A stretch of 5,533 nt of DNA from Deinococcales bacterium (GCA_025359705.1 JANYFS010000323.1:1-5533), one strand, 5' to 3'; shown: positions 1 to 5,359, counted from the first letter of the stretch. The notes: generated from the sequence alone by a model not told the origin. Translations and numbers: made by a program.

Positions 1-9
1 CAATGGAAG

Positions 10-42
10 CTACTCCCAAAACACTAGGGGTAATGGGAGTAG
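10..42 (-). terminator. Hairpin downstream of the DinB operon
   Basis: A perfect 9-bp inverted repeat (CTACTCCCA at 10-18 and TGGGAGTAG at 34-42) encloses a 15-nt loop, and lies 23 nt past the stop codon of the last DinB gene. It could end or protect the 3' end of the kinase/DinB transcript. No U-tract follows on the minus strand within the window, so an intrinsic terminator is not proven. It could instead be an mRNA-stabilising hairpin. Confidence 0.4.
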
Positions 43-65
43 TAAGGTGGCTCGAGGGAAGCTGT

Positions 66-521
66 TCAGGACAATAGCAATTGCCGAATGGCTCCAAAGT
101 GATAGGTCGAATGCGCCAAGATTGCCACCGTCTCCGATAACCTCGAGTCCCCCTCTGGAAGCGCTGCAAGGTCGTGCATCAGTGCGGCGTAGTCCTTTTT
201 CAAAGTATTTTTTAGGGTTTTCCACTCGAGGGCTGTAACTTCGTGGGTTTGCCAACTGGCTTCCCAATCGGTTGCCCCAGTTGCCCCGTTCATATAGCCA
301 TGCAAAGCCACCAGATAAACCCGCATATGCTGGACATGGGCGGCAATGCTGCGCTGGGGCGGGCGCTCGAGCGAGGCACGTTCCGCAGTTATGGCCTCGA
401 GGGTGGCAAAAAGTCCGCCTTTGGCGCGGTCTAAATAGTAGCCTTGGGGTTGTGCAAAAGTTTCCTCGAGCATTTCTAGGATGGATGTTTTGAGGGTGGT
501 TACCGGTTCAGGTTCAGACAT
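66..521 (-). CDS. DinB/YfiT-like putative metalloprotein (151 aa)
   Basis: This is a small, mostly helical protein of 151 residues, near the usual 150-175 of the DinB superfamily. The family is a four-helix bundle binding a divalent metal through three histidines. Candidates here are H62 or H65 (in AHVQHM) and the C-terminal pair H137 and H141, in a segment reading AHSTYHFGAIRQ that fits the family's HxxxH helix. Some members are bacillithiol- or mycothiol-dependent S-transferases, and Deinococcus radiodurans is known to make bacillithiol, so a thiol-transferase role is possible but inferred. The ATG at 521 is chosen because AAAGGA (527-532 on the minus strand) precedes it. It lies 33 nt after a second DinB-like gene and is presumably its operon partner. 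The two share only the family pattern, so they look like diverged paralogues. No signal peptide is seen, so it should be cytoplasmic. Confidence 0.85.
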   Translation of the reverse strand: MSEPEPVTTLKTSILEMLEETFAQPQGYYLDRAKGGLFATLEAITAERASLERPPQRSIAAHVQHMRVYLVALHGYMNGATGATDWEASWQTHEVTALEWKTLKNTLKKDYAALMHDLAALPEGDSRLSETVAILAHSTYHFGAIRQLLLS

Positions 522-554
522 GGTTTTCCTTTTGCTTGGCTCGAGCGATCAAGA

Positions 555-1073
555 TTATTCTTGTCTGGTGGGTAAAAAATTGATTAAATCTAAGGCCGGT
601 GGAACAAATCCCAATTGCCGTATCAATAGCACAATTTGGGCCACATGGCGGGTTTCGTGGTTCATAACATGCCACAACAAACCTTCCACCCGAAAGTATT
701 CTTGGCCCTTGCTGCCGTTGACCTCCACCCAGCGCTCGAGTTCGGAATCTTGCAAATACTCGAGGTAGAGCAGGGTGCTGCGTTCCACCGCCGCCCCATA
801 CTCGAGCAGGGTTTTTAGGGGTACATCCGCGTAAAAAGGGCCATCTTGCGGGTTCTCGAGGGCGCTTTCCCAGACGGGAGTATCCCGCAAAATATCCTCG
901 TGCAACCAAGAATCCTCCACCGAATAGATATGCGCCAGCAGATCCTTGATGCAGTGAAAACGCGGCCCAGACAGCACGACTTGGGCCAAAGCCACGTCTG
1001 GGAGAAGCTCGAGGAAGGCCCACAGTACACGGCGGGACTGCACCAGATAGCCATAATAGCTCTGCACCTTCAC
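555..1073 (-). CDS. DinB/YfiT-like putative metalloprotein (172 aa)
   Basis: This is a 172-residue cytoplasmic helical-bundle protein. The three expected metal-ligand histidines are H48 (in LAHIYSVEDSW) and H139 and H143 in the motif HETRH, followed by VAQIVLLIRQLG, which is very typical of the DinB/YfiT family. The open frame continues upstream to 1295, but that extension overlaps the kinase gene and reads as a low-complexity shadow. The GTG at 1073 is preferred because the protein pattern begins there, GGAGG lies 7 nt upstream, and GTG overlaps the kinase stop as GTGA, the usual arrangement for translational coupling. Family members include thiol S-transferases and DNA-damage-induced proteins; the substrate here is unknown. 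All five CTCGAG copies in the gene encode Leu-Glu. Family assignment is firm, function is open. Confidence 0.88.
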   Translation of the reverse strand: MKVQSYYGYLVQSRRVLWAFLELLPDVALAQVVLSGPRFHCIKDLLAHIYSVEDSWLHEDILRDTPVWESALENPQDGPFYADVPLKTLLEYGAAVERSTLLYLEYLQDSELERWVEVNGSKGQEYFRVEGLLWHVMNHETRHVAQIVLLIRQLGFVPPALDLINFLPTRQE

Positions 1074-2041
1074 AAAATCGCCTCCATTTCCCCACTCAGT
1101 TTCTCGGTCTGCAACCCTCGAGCGCGACTTTTGATCCAGCTCAACACCTCTTGCCAGTCTTCTTTGATACCAAACGTGCCAAAGGTTTTGCACAAGCCTT
1201 GAATATCCCGCTCGAGAACTACCTTTGCCGCAGGGTTCTGCTTGACCCACACCACCTGCGGAAAGTCGATCACCACGCACTGCTCTTGCCACCACAGCAA
1301 ATTAAAGGTGCTGTAATCACCGTGTACCCGACCACTTGCCAAAATCAGGGCATATTGCTCGAGTGCCTGAGCAAAGGCAGTTTTGGCCTGGTTGCGCTCG
1401 AGGTGGGCATCACAGACACGCGGGGCGGGGCCGTCTTCGTCGCCAATAAATTCCATCAAAATCAGGCCACCTGCCTCGGGGTGGGCCAGCGGTTTGGGAA
1501 CCCGCACCCCCGCTTGGTGCAAACCTTGCAATTGGAAATATTCTTCTTGCACCCACAAATAATTCTGGGCGCTGATGCCATAACTGGTACGCTGGTCGAT
1601 GGCTTTTTTCATTCGCCCATCACTGATAAAACGCCCTTCGCGGTACAGCGCATCGTTTTGAAAAGACCGCACCCTCGAGTCCACATAAATTTTGGCGGCG
1701 ACCAATCCAGTGTTGCCCTCACAGACATAAACCGTGGCCTCTTTGCCCGACTTGAGCTGCCACAACACTTGGCGCACCAAACCACGGTGATACAGCTCCT
1801 CGAGGCCAGGGTGGGTGAAGGTGGTGTTGGCATCGTCCCGAAAGTTCTCGTCGTTGACCGCGTGCAACTGGGCCACGGTGCGCCGCCCCGCAGGAACCCG
1901 CTTGGCAATCTTTTGCCCACGGCTATGAAAAATTTCGCTCGAGCTATCTAAATCCAGCTCGGTGCTGCCCAGATCAGGCTCGAGGTTATCTTGGTCGTCC
2001 TCCCACCACGATTCATTCGGTGAAGCAGACGCGCCGCTCAT
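1070..2041 (-). CDS. RIO-family atypical serine/threonine protein kinase
   Basis: This 323-residue protein has a RIO kinase domain at about residues 80-300. Visible motifs in order are the shortened nucleotide loop SGKEATVYV (98-106), the ATP-anchoring lysine K117 in AAKIY, the hinge-like LILMEFIG (193-200), the catalytic loop VHGDYSTFN with D242 and N247, and the metal-binding IDFPQ with D259. These match the RIO1/RIO signature, where the catalytic loop reads roughly HxDLSxYN and the metal motif IDxPQ. An acidic, probably disordered N-terminus (about 1-40) precedes a basic stretch (41-55). In archaea and eukaryotes RIO kinases act in small-subunit ribosome maturation; bacterial members are poorly characterised, so the substrate is unknown. 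The ATG at 2041 is preceded by GAGGCAGGCG, a modest ribosome site partly supplied by a CTCGAG copy. The gene is first of a three-gene coupled set with two DinB-like genes. Confidence 0.92.
   Translation of the reverse strand: MSGASASPNESWWEDDQDNLEPDLGSTELDLDSSSEIFHSRGQKIAKRVPAGRRTVAQLHAVNDENFRDDANTTFTHPGLEELYHRGLVRQVLWQLKSGKEATVYVCEGNTGLVAAKIYVDSRVRSFQNDALYREGRFISDGRMKKAIDQRTSYGISAQNYLWVQEEYFQLQGLHQAGVRVPKPLAHPEAGGLILMEFIGDEDGPAPRVCDAHLERNQAKTAFAQALEQYALILASGRVHGDYSTFNLLWWQEQCVVIDFPQVVWVKQNPAAKVVLERDIQGLCKTFGTFGIKEDWQEVLSWIKSRARGLQTEKLSGEMEAIL
1081..1085 (-). promoter_or_regulatory. Ribosome binding site fixing the GTG start of the 172-aa DinB gene
   Basis: GGAGG on the minus strand lies inside the last codons of the kinase gene, 7 nt before the GTG at 1073. 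Together with the GTGA stop/start overlap it decides the start codon and implies coupling of DinB translation to kinase translation. Confidence 0.85.
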
Positions 2042-2086
2042 CGCCTGCCTCGAGTGCTGGGGGTTGTGCTGGCAATAGATAAGTGT

Positions 2087-2200
2087 TTAGGGTTTTGAAA
2101 CTCCGAAATAAAGGGTTGTAACGACAAGAGAACTCCTCGAGTGTATAAGAGAGGCCAAAATCAAGAGTGGATTGTGGGAAGAAATATTCAGTTCAGTCAT
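2087..2200 (-). CDS. Small ORF (37 aa) leading the kinase/DinB operon
   Basis: I do not recognise this peptide. It runs from ATG at 2200 to TAA at 2087, starting MTELNISSHN and ending TLYFGVSKP, with two short hydrophobic runs around LLILASLI and LVVTTLYFGV. Support comes from position. A consensus-like promoter lies just upstream, and GAAAGGAGGTG pairs with 11 consecutive bases of the usual bacterial anti-Shine-Dalgarno region, 7 nt (counting from AGGAGG) before the ATG. The kinase gene starts 45 nt after its stop. It may be a leader peptide that couples or tunes kinase translation, a true small (possibly membrane-associated) protein, or the remnant of a longer gene. No runs of a single amino acid suggest classical amino-acid attenuation. 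Start and ribosome site are well supported; a biological role is not. Confidence 0.55.
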   Translation of the reverse strand: MTELNISSHNPLLILASLIHSRSSLVVTTLYFGVSKP

Positions 2201-2205
2201 AGCAA

Positions 2206-2216
2206 CACCTCCTTTC
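2206..2216 (-). promoter_or_regulatory. Unusually strong Shine-Dalgarno
   Basis: On the minus strand this reads GAAAGGAGGTG, an 11-base match to the standard complement of the 16S rRNA 3' tail. It is the best ribosome binding site in the window and serves the 37-codon ORF rather than the kinase gene directly. Confidence 0.85.
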
Positions 2217-2230
2217 GGGTAATTGCAAGC

Positions 2231-2259
2231 AGTATAACACACAAGCTCGAGCCTGCCAA
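2231..2259 (-). promoter_or_regulatory. Sigma-70-type promoter of the kinase/DinB operon
   Basis: On the minus strand, TTGGCA (2254-2259) and TATACT (2231-2236) are separated by exactly 17 bp, close to the consensus TTGACA-N17-TATAAT. The predicted transcription start is near 2224, giving a short leader of about two dozen bases that carries the strong Shine-Dalgarno. A CTCGAG copy (2246-2251) sits within the spacer, so a protein or methylase acting on CTCGAG could affect this promoter. That last point is inference. Confidence 0.8.
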
Positions 2260-2300
2260 GGTTTTTGCGATGTTTTTGTGAAGAATAGGCCATTGTGCTT

Positions 2301-2335
2301 ATTCGTTATTCGTTATTTGTTGTTCGTTTTTCGTT
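2301..2335 (+). repeat. 7-bp tandem array, five units (TTCGT-type)
   Basis: Five consecutive 7-bp units read ATTCGTT, ATTCGTT, ATTTGTT, GTTCGTT and TTTCGTT. The array is intergenic. A related four-unit array lies at 2480-2507 in the opposite orientation, and stretches of the two can pair; for example 2315-2327 matches the complement of the other array at 12 of 13 positions. Confidence 0.85.
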
Positions 2336-2346
2336 ACAACATCTGG

Positions 2347-2398
2347 CTCGAGACTAAAAAACAAAAATCAGGTAGGGGAGGGTTTCAAACCCTCCCAG
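2347..2398 (-). repeat. Hairpin / T-rich / CTCGAG element, copy 1
   Basis: Read on the minus strand, this is a hairpin with perfect 10-bp arms (GGGAGGGTTT, one-base centre, AAACCCTCCC), then CTACCTGA, a T-rich run and CTCGAG. A second copy at 5205-5257 on the plus strand matches at about 44 of 53 aligned positions, with the same order. The strong GC stem plus T-rich tail resembles an intrinsic terminator. It would act behind mglA's own terminator on the minus strand. It may be a dispersed intergenic repeat that also serves as a terminator. Confidence 0.8.
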
Positions 2399-2479
2399 AA
2401 TGCCAAAGCCCAAGAATGAAGCCAAAAGCCAATTTTTGGAATCCCGCTCGAGGGTGTCTCTCGAGGCAAATCATCTTTG

Positions 2480-2507
2480 ACGAATCACGAACAACGAATC
2501 ACGAACC
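2480..2507 (-). repeat. 7-bp tandem array, four units, inverted relative to 2301-2335
   Basis: On the plus strand the units read ACGAATC, ACGAACA, ACGAATC and ACGAACC; the complement gives the same TTCGT core as the array at 2301-2335. The two arrays enclose about 144 bp containing hairpin element copy 1, an arrangement that could form a long stem or mark the ends of a small repeat element. Confidence 0.85.
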
Positions 2508-2515
2508 ACCAAAAA

Positions 2516-2542
2516 CAAAAAAAACCAGGAACACCGTCCTGG
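2516..2542 (-). terminator. Rho-independent terminator of mglBA
   Basis: On the minus strand CCAGGA, a 6-nt loop and TCCTGG form a 6-bp GC-rich stem, extendable by G-U pairs, immediately followed by eight T residues. It begins 25 nt beyond the mglA stop codon, the expected place for the end of the mglB-mglA transcript. Confidence 0.88.
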
Positions 2543-2567
2543 CCTTTCATCTTCAGTAATTTTAAAC

Positions 2568-3158
2568 TTACTTGGGTTGTGACAACTTCTCGAGGACACC
2601 TTTGGAGGCGGCTTTGAGGGTTTCAAACACACCCACACCTTCGTGGGCGGTGGCTTCGTAGTAGGCAAATTTGCGCTCGGGGTCGATCACCCGCAAAATC
2701 ATTTCCACCGACAATGCGCCAGGCACATCGCGCTTGTTGATTTGGATAATCACCGGGATTTCGTTGATGTCTAGGTTGTATTCTTTAAGGTTTTCGCGCA
2801 AGTTCCGCATCGACTCGGCATTGGCCCGCAAGCGGTTGGGGCTGGAATCAGCTACAAAAATAATGCCGTCTACCCCGCGCAAAATGAGTTTGCGGCTGGC
2901 GTTATAAAAAACCTGACCAGGCACGGTATACAAATGAAAACGGGTTTTAAAACCCTGTACGGTTCCCAAATCCAGTGGCAAAAAGTCGAAAAACAACGTG
3001 CGTTCGTCTTCGGTAGCCAAAGAAACCATATCGCCACGCAAGTTTGCAGGCATTTTACTGAAGATATGTTTCAGGTTGGTGGTTTTACCGCAAAAACCTG
3101 GTCCGTAGTAGACGATCTTGCAGTTAATCTCTCGAGCTGCAAAGTTGATTGTACTCAT
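2568..3158 (-). CDS. mglA: MglA, Ras-like polarity GTPase
   Basis: This 196-residue protein is a small single-domain GTPase of the bacterial MglA family. The nucleotide-binding motifs are all present: the P-loop GPGFCGKTT (19-27), the switch I segment TEDERTLFFDFLPLD with R53, the MglA-type G3 motif TVPGQ (78-82) with Q82, and NKRD (141-144) for guanine recognition. R53 and Q82 are the residues known as catalytic when the MglB dimer activates GTP hydrolysis in the Thermus and Myxococcus proteins. In Myxococcus, MglA-GTP marks the leading pole and drives motility; the role in Deinococcota is less clear. The ATG at 3158 gives the family's normal N-terminus (MSTINFAAREI) and follows a G-rich site, GGGGG, 4 nt upstream. 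It lies 75 nt after mglB in the same transcript and is followed by a strong terminator. Confidence 0.96.
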   Translation of the reverse strand: MSTINFAAREINCKIVYYGPGFCGKTTNLKHIFSKMPANLRGDMVSLATEDERTLFFDFLPLDLGTVQGFKTRFHLYTVPGQVFYNASRKLILRGVDGIIFVADSSPNRLRANAESMRNLRENLKEYNLDINEIPVIIQINKRDVPGALSVEMILRVIDPERKFAYYEATAHEGVGVFETLKAASKGVLEKLSQPK

Positions 3159-3233
3159 CGATCCCCCGTTCTAAAAAGTGGATTGCTCAAGAAATTGCCC
3201 ATGGTCGAAGGTGCCGCCAAGTGTGGCTCGGAA

Positions 3234-3725
3234 CTACCCAAACAAGTCATCCAAAAGTGCAGTTGCACCGCTCGAGAAGTCTTGATCCAGCTTGAGTTCT
3301 GGGCGAGGCGTATCTTTTTCGGCCTCGAGGATCTTATTGACTTCGGCAACACCTTTGGTGGTAAACAGTTTAACCCGACCCAAATTGGCTCGAGTATCAA
3401 ACAAAATGACCACCAAAGCATTGTCGCCTACCAAATGAACATACAGGCTAATCTCTTTACCTTGCTGCACCAATTCGTTGAATTGGCTTTCGCCCATAAT
3501 TTTGGCTAGGGCAGCAGTTGCCGAGATCGAACCTGCCAACAAGGTGGCAATGGAATCGAGTGAGGGGGGGCGGGGTGCCCAGAGTGCTTCTCTATGGACC
3601 AGAACAAAACCTTTGCGGTCTACCAGTAGGGCATAACGCGCTTGAGTTTGTTTAAGAAGATCGTCGAGAAGGTTCTCCACCTTATCGAACGCGTCGCCGA
3701 ACAAGGCGATAGAGGGTTCTATCAT
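3234..3725 (-). CDS. mglB: MglB, Roadblock/LC7 GTPase-activating partner of MglA
   Basis: This 163-residue protein matches MglB in length and in features such as ARYALLVDRKGFVL (29-42), followed by HREALWAPRPP (44-54), the central helix SIATLLAGSISATAALAKIMGE (58-79) and the sheet region ISLYVHLVGDNALVVILFD (92-110). It ends in the conserved acidic/hydrophobic tail ALLDDLFG. MglB is a homodimeric Roadblock protein; two copies bind one MglA and stimulate GTP hydrolysis, confining MglA-GTP to one pole. The gene lies immediately upstream of mglA on the same strand, the standard order. The ATG at 3725 has no Shine-Dalgarno, but a -10 box ends 7 nt before it, so translation is probably leaderless, a mode common in Deinococcus. 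The 50-nt region upstream lacks a recognisable -35. Confidence 0.95.
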   Translation of the reverse strand: MIEPSIALFGDAFDKVENLLDDLLKQTQARYALLVDRKGFVLVHREALWAPRPPSLDSIATLLAGSISATAALAKIMGESQFNELVQQGKEISLYVHLVGDNALVVILFDTRANLGRVKLFTTKGVAEVNKILEAEKDTPRPELKLDQDFSSGATALLDDLFG

Positions 3726-3732
3726 GGTTTGC

Positions 3733-3741
3733 AGTATAGCA
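3733..3741 (-). promoter_or_regulatory. Extended -10 promoter for leaderless mglBA mRNA
   Basis: On the minus strand TGCTATACT is an extended -10 (TGn plus TATACT). Seven bases separate it from the mglB ATG, so transcription should start at or next to the A of the start codon. No good -35 is found 16-18 bp upstream, which the TGn extension would offset. The missing ribosome binding site fits a leaderless message. Confidence 0.72.
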
Positions 3742-3945
3742 TGTTTCTGATGGTGCGCTCGAGTGATTTTCCGAAAAAGAAATCCGTGAAAAATCCTTGC
3801 TGTGCAGTAAAATACCGTGAACAGGGTTGCGCGTATATTTTTTCACTCGAGTGTTTTAGGGTAATTTTGGCTGCCCCAGAAGAAATATAGGATAGGGTCA
3901 AGCCCAAACAGCATGAGTGATGGAACGCAATGTGATCCAGAAAAA

Positions 3946-3975
3946 TTGTCTAAAAATTAATTTTTATCTTATTAT
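3946..3975 (+). promoter_or_regulatory. Candidate promoter containing a 16-bp AT palindrome
   Basis: TTGTCT (3946-3951) and TATTAT (3970-3975) are spaced 18 bp apart on the plus strand and read toward the hydrolase. The spacer includes most of a perfect palindrome, TAAAAATTAATTTTTA (3951-3966), which could be an operator or just AT-rich promoter DNA. The leader would be about 107 nt, competing with the leaderless option at 4077-4082. Confidence 0.35.
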
Positions 3976-4007
3976 TTTGCCTCGAGCCAAAATTGGTTCA
4001 ACCAATC

Positions 4008-4046
4008 AAATACTGCTCGCAAATACTGCTCGCAAATACTGCCCAC
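4008..4046 (+). repeat. Triple 13-bp direct repeat upstream of the hydrolase gene
   Basis: AAATACTGCTCGC occurs twice without a gap (4008-4020, 4021-4033), followed by a third unit that keeps AAATACTGC and diverges at the end (4034-4046). It lies 44-82 nt before the first ATG. Reiterated sites just upstream of a start may bind a regulator; they may equally be a simple slippage product. Confidence 0.85.
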
Positions 4047-4076
4047 GATATTACCAATCACAAAATGGATTCGGTA

Positions 4077-4082
4077 CATAAT
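4077..4082 (+). promoter_or_regulatory. Candidate -10 box for a leaderless hydrolase mRNA
   Basis: CATAAT matches TATAAT at five of six bases and ends 7 nt before the ATG at 4090, the same spacing as at mglB. No Shine-Dalgarno intervenes. A -35 is not clear: TTACCA (4051-4056) resembles one, but the 20-bp spacing is too long. Confidence 0.45.
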
Positions 4083-4089
4083 AGTTGCC

Positions 4090-5085
4090 ATGTCGATCTT
4101 CACGTCTCTATCTTCTTTCAAATTTTTACGCCCCATAGTACGCCCCACAGCGATAATTCGCCCAGCCCCCCGCCAGATGCACCTGATTTTGCGGGTCGGT
4201 TTGGCCTCGAGCCTGACCCTCAGCCTAACTTTGAGCTTGGTTTCCTGCACCCCCAGACAAATCTTGGATGGTGTCACCAACACCAGAGTGCGCCAAGTCA
4301 CCACCTTGAAGAATCTGAGTTATGGTGCGCTCGAGCGGCAAAAATTGGATGTGTATTTGCCTTCGGTGCAGGTTTTGAGGCAAAAAGGTCTAGCCTTAAA
4401 AAATATCCCTATGGTCATTTTTGTTCATGGGGGCAGTTGGCAAAACGGTTCCAAAGAAGACTACCGATTTTTGGGTGAAGCCCTTACTAAAGAAGGAATT
4501 GGCTTGGCAGTGATTAACTATCAACTGTATCCCAAGGTACGCTACCCTGTTTTTGTAGAAGATACCCAGCTTGCTATGCGCTGGGTTCATGATCACGTTG
4601 CCGATTGGGGAGTGAACCCTAATAAGATTTTTGTAATGGGTCACTCGGCGGGTGCATTCAATGTGGCAGCAGCTATTGTGGATACCGAGCGTTTGAAGGC
4701 AGTGGGTTTGCAACCCAAAGATTTTGCAGGGATTATTGGGGTTGCTGGCCCCTATGACTATGAATTTAAAGGCCAACCCACCGAAGATATCTTCAAAGGC
4801 TATACCCGCAAAGAAGCCATGCCCAGCTACAAAGTAGCAAGAGGAGTTGGTTTACCACCCTTTTTGATGATTGTTGTAGACAAAGATGAAATCGTAGGGG
4901 CGGAAAACGGAGATTTAATGCTAAAAGCCCTCAAAGACAATGGGGTTTATGTGGAGCAAAAAACCATTTTTGGCACCGACCATGCCAGTGTGATTGGCAG
5001 TTTGGTAGAGCGAGCCGCCTTTTTAGCCCCCGCCACCCGCCCAGCAGTATTTGGGTTTATTGACCGAATTGCCCAAACCCGCTAG
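4090..5085 (+). CDS. Lipoprotein alpha/beta-hydrolase (esterase/lipase-like)
   Basis: This is an exported serine hydrolase of the alpha/beta fold, nearest to the HSL/BD-FAE-type esterases. Numbered from the ATG at 4090 (331 aa), the oxyanion motif is HGGSW (113-117), the nucleophile elbow GHSAGA with S186, the likely acid D266 (or D264) in VVDKDEIVG, and the base H298 in TDHASVIG. A hydrophobic segment rich in LTLSL ends in the lipobox LVSC, with C53 as the lipidated residue, so the enzyme is probably membrane-anchored outside the cytoplasm. The start is uncertain. The first ATG suits a leaderless message but gives a long 29-residue arginine-rich lead-in. ATG at 4177 (302 aa) gives a textbook lipoprotein signal with Cys24 but has no ribosome site. 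The substrate is unknown. From 4336 onward the gene lacks CTCGAG, unlike most neighbours. Confidence 0.88.
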   Translation: MSIFTSLSSFKFLRPIVRPTAIIRPAPRQMHLILRVGLASSLTLSLTLSLVSCTPRQILDGVTNTRVRQVTTLKNLSYGALERQKLDVYLPSVQVLRQKGLALKNIPMVIFVHGGSWQNGSKEDYRFLGEALTKEGIGLAVINYQLYPKVRYPVFVEDTQLAMRWVHDHVADWGVNPNKIFVMGHSAGAFNVAAAIVDTERLKAVGLQPKDFAGIIGVAGPYDYEFKGQPTEDIFKGYTRKEAMPSYKVARGVGLPPFLMIVVDKDEIVGAENGDLMLKALKDNGVYVEQKTIFGTDHASVIGSLVERAAFLAPATRPAVFGFIDRIAQTR

Positions 5086-5204
5086 AGTATTGGTTCGCTT
5101 AATTTATTAGAGTAATTTACAAAGTATTACAACATTTTTTCCACTATTCTGCTATGCAAAATATTTAAACACTTAAATCCGTCTTTAGTTGTAGCTCTCG
5201 CGCA

Positions 5205-5257
5205 CTGGGAGGGTTTTAAACCCTCCCCTATTTGATTTCTTTTTCTGTGATCTCGAG
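5205..5257 (+). repeat. Hairpin / T-rich / CTCGAG element, copy 2; probable hydrolase terminator
   Basis: Perfect 10-bp arms (GGGAGGGTTT at 5207-5216, AAACCCTCCC at 5218-5227) around one base are followed by CTATTTGATTTCTTTTTC and, after a few bases, CTCGAG. It shares order and about 44 of 53 positions with the copy at 2347-2398 on the minus strand. It stands 119 nt past the hydrolase stop on the same strand, so it can serve as its terminator. The similarity beyond the hairpin, into the T-rich tail and CTCGAG, shows common origin rather than chance hairpins. Confidence 0.8.
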
Positions 5258-5359
5258 GAAAATGCTGTAAACAATTAAATTATACTAATCTAAAAATAAT
5301 TTATCTATTTAAAGAACGATATTTACAATCATACTCTTAACAAGTGACGAAGAACCACT

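Larger units (their letters stand above)
3742..4089. other. Intergenic region between divergent mglBA and hydrolase genes
   Basis: I see no convincing gene here. A 61-codon minus-strand frame (3722-3907) begins with TTG, has no ribosome site and runs over the mglB promoter, so I do not call it. The stretch holds three CTCGAG copies (3758, 3846, 3981), an AT-rich palindrome (3951-3966), a candidate plus-strand promoter (3946-3975), a triple 13-bp repeat (4008-4046) and a -10 box beside the hydrolase start. Confidence 0.7.

Noticed and set aside
1074..1295. N-terminal extension of the 172-aa DinB frame to an upstream start at 1295
   Set aside because: It lies wholly inside the kinase gene in another frame, shows no family similarity, and a good ribosome site plus GTGA overlap mark the start at 1073.
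1151..1951. Long plus-strand open frame of 266 codons opposite the kinase
   Set aside because: It is antisense to a kinase with all catalytic motifs and shows no recognisable domain; the opposite frame is simply free of stops.
2347..2398. Possible CRISPR repeat because of the GTTTCAAACCC-like core
   Set aside because: Only a single copy at this site, no regularly spaced repeats or spacers, and no cas genes in the window.
2942..2955. Palindrome GGGTTTTAAAACCC inside mglA resembling the hairpin element core
   Set aside because: It lacks the GGGA/TCCC arms, T-rich tail and CTCGAG, and encodes conserved MglA residues, so it is probably coincidence.
3722..3907. 61-codon minus-strand frame upstream of mglB
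   Set aside because: TTG start, no ribosome site, low-complexity sequence, and it overlaps the mglB promoter and start.
5279..5307. Promoter-like TATAAT with TAGATA 17 bp upstream on the minus strand
   Set aside because: It is in AT-rich DNA where such matches are expected, and it reads toward the back of the hydrolase gene with no gene to serve.
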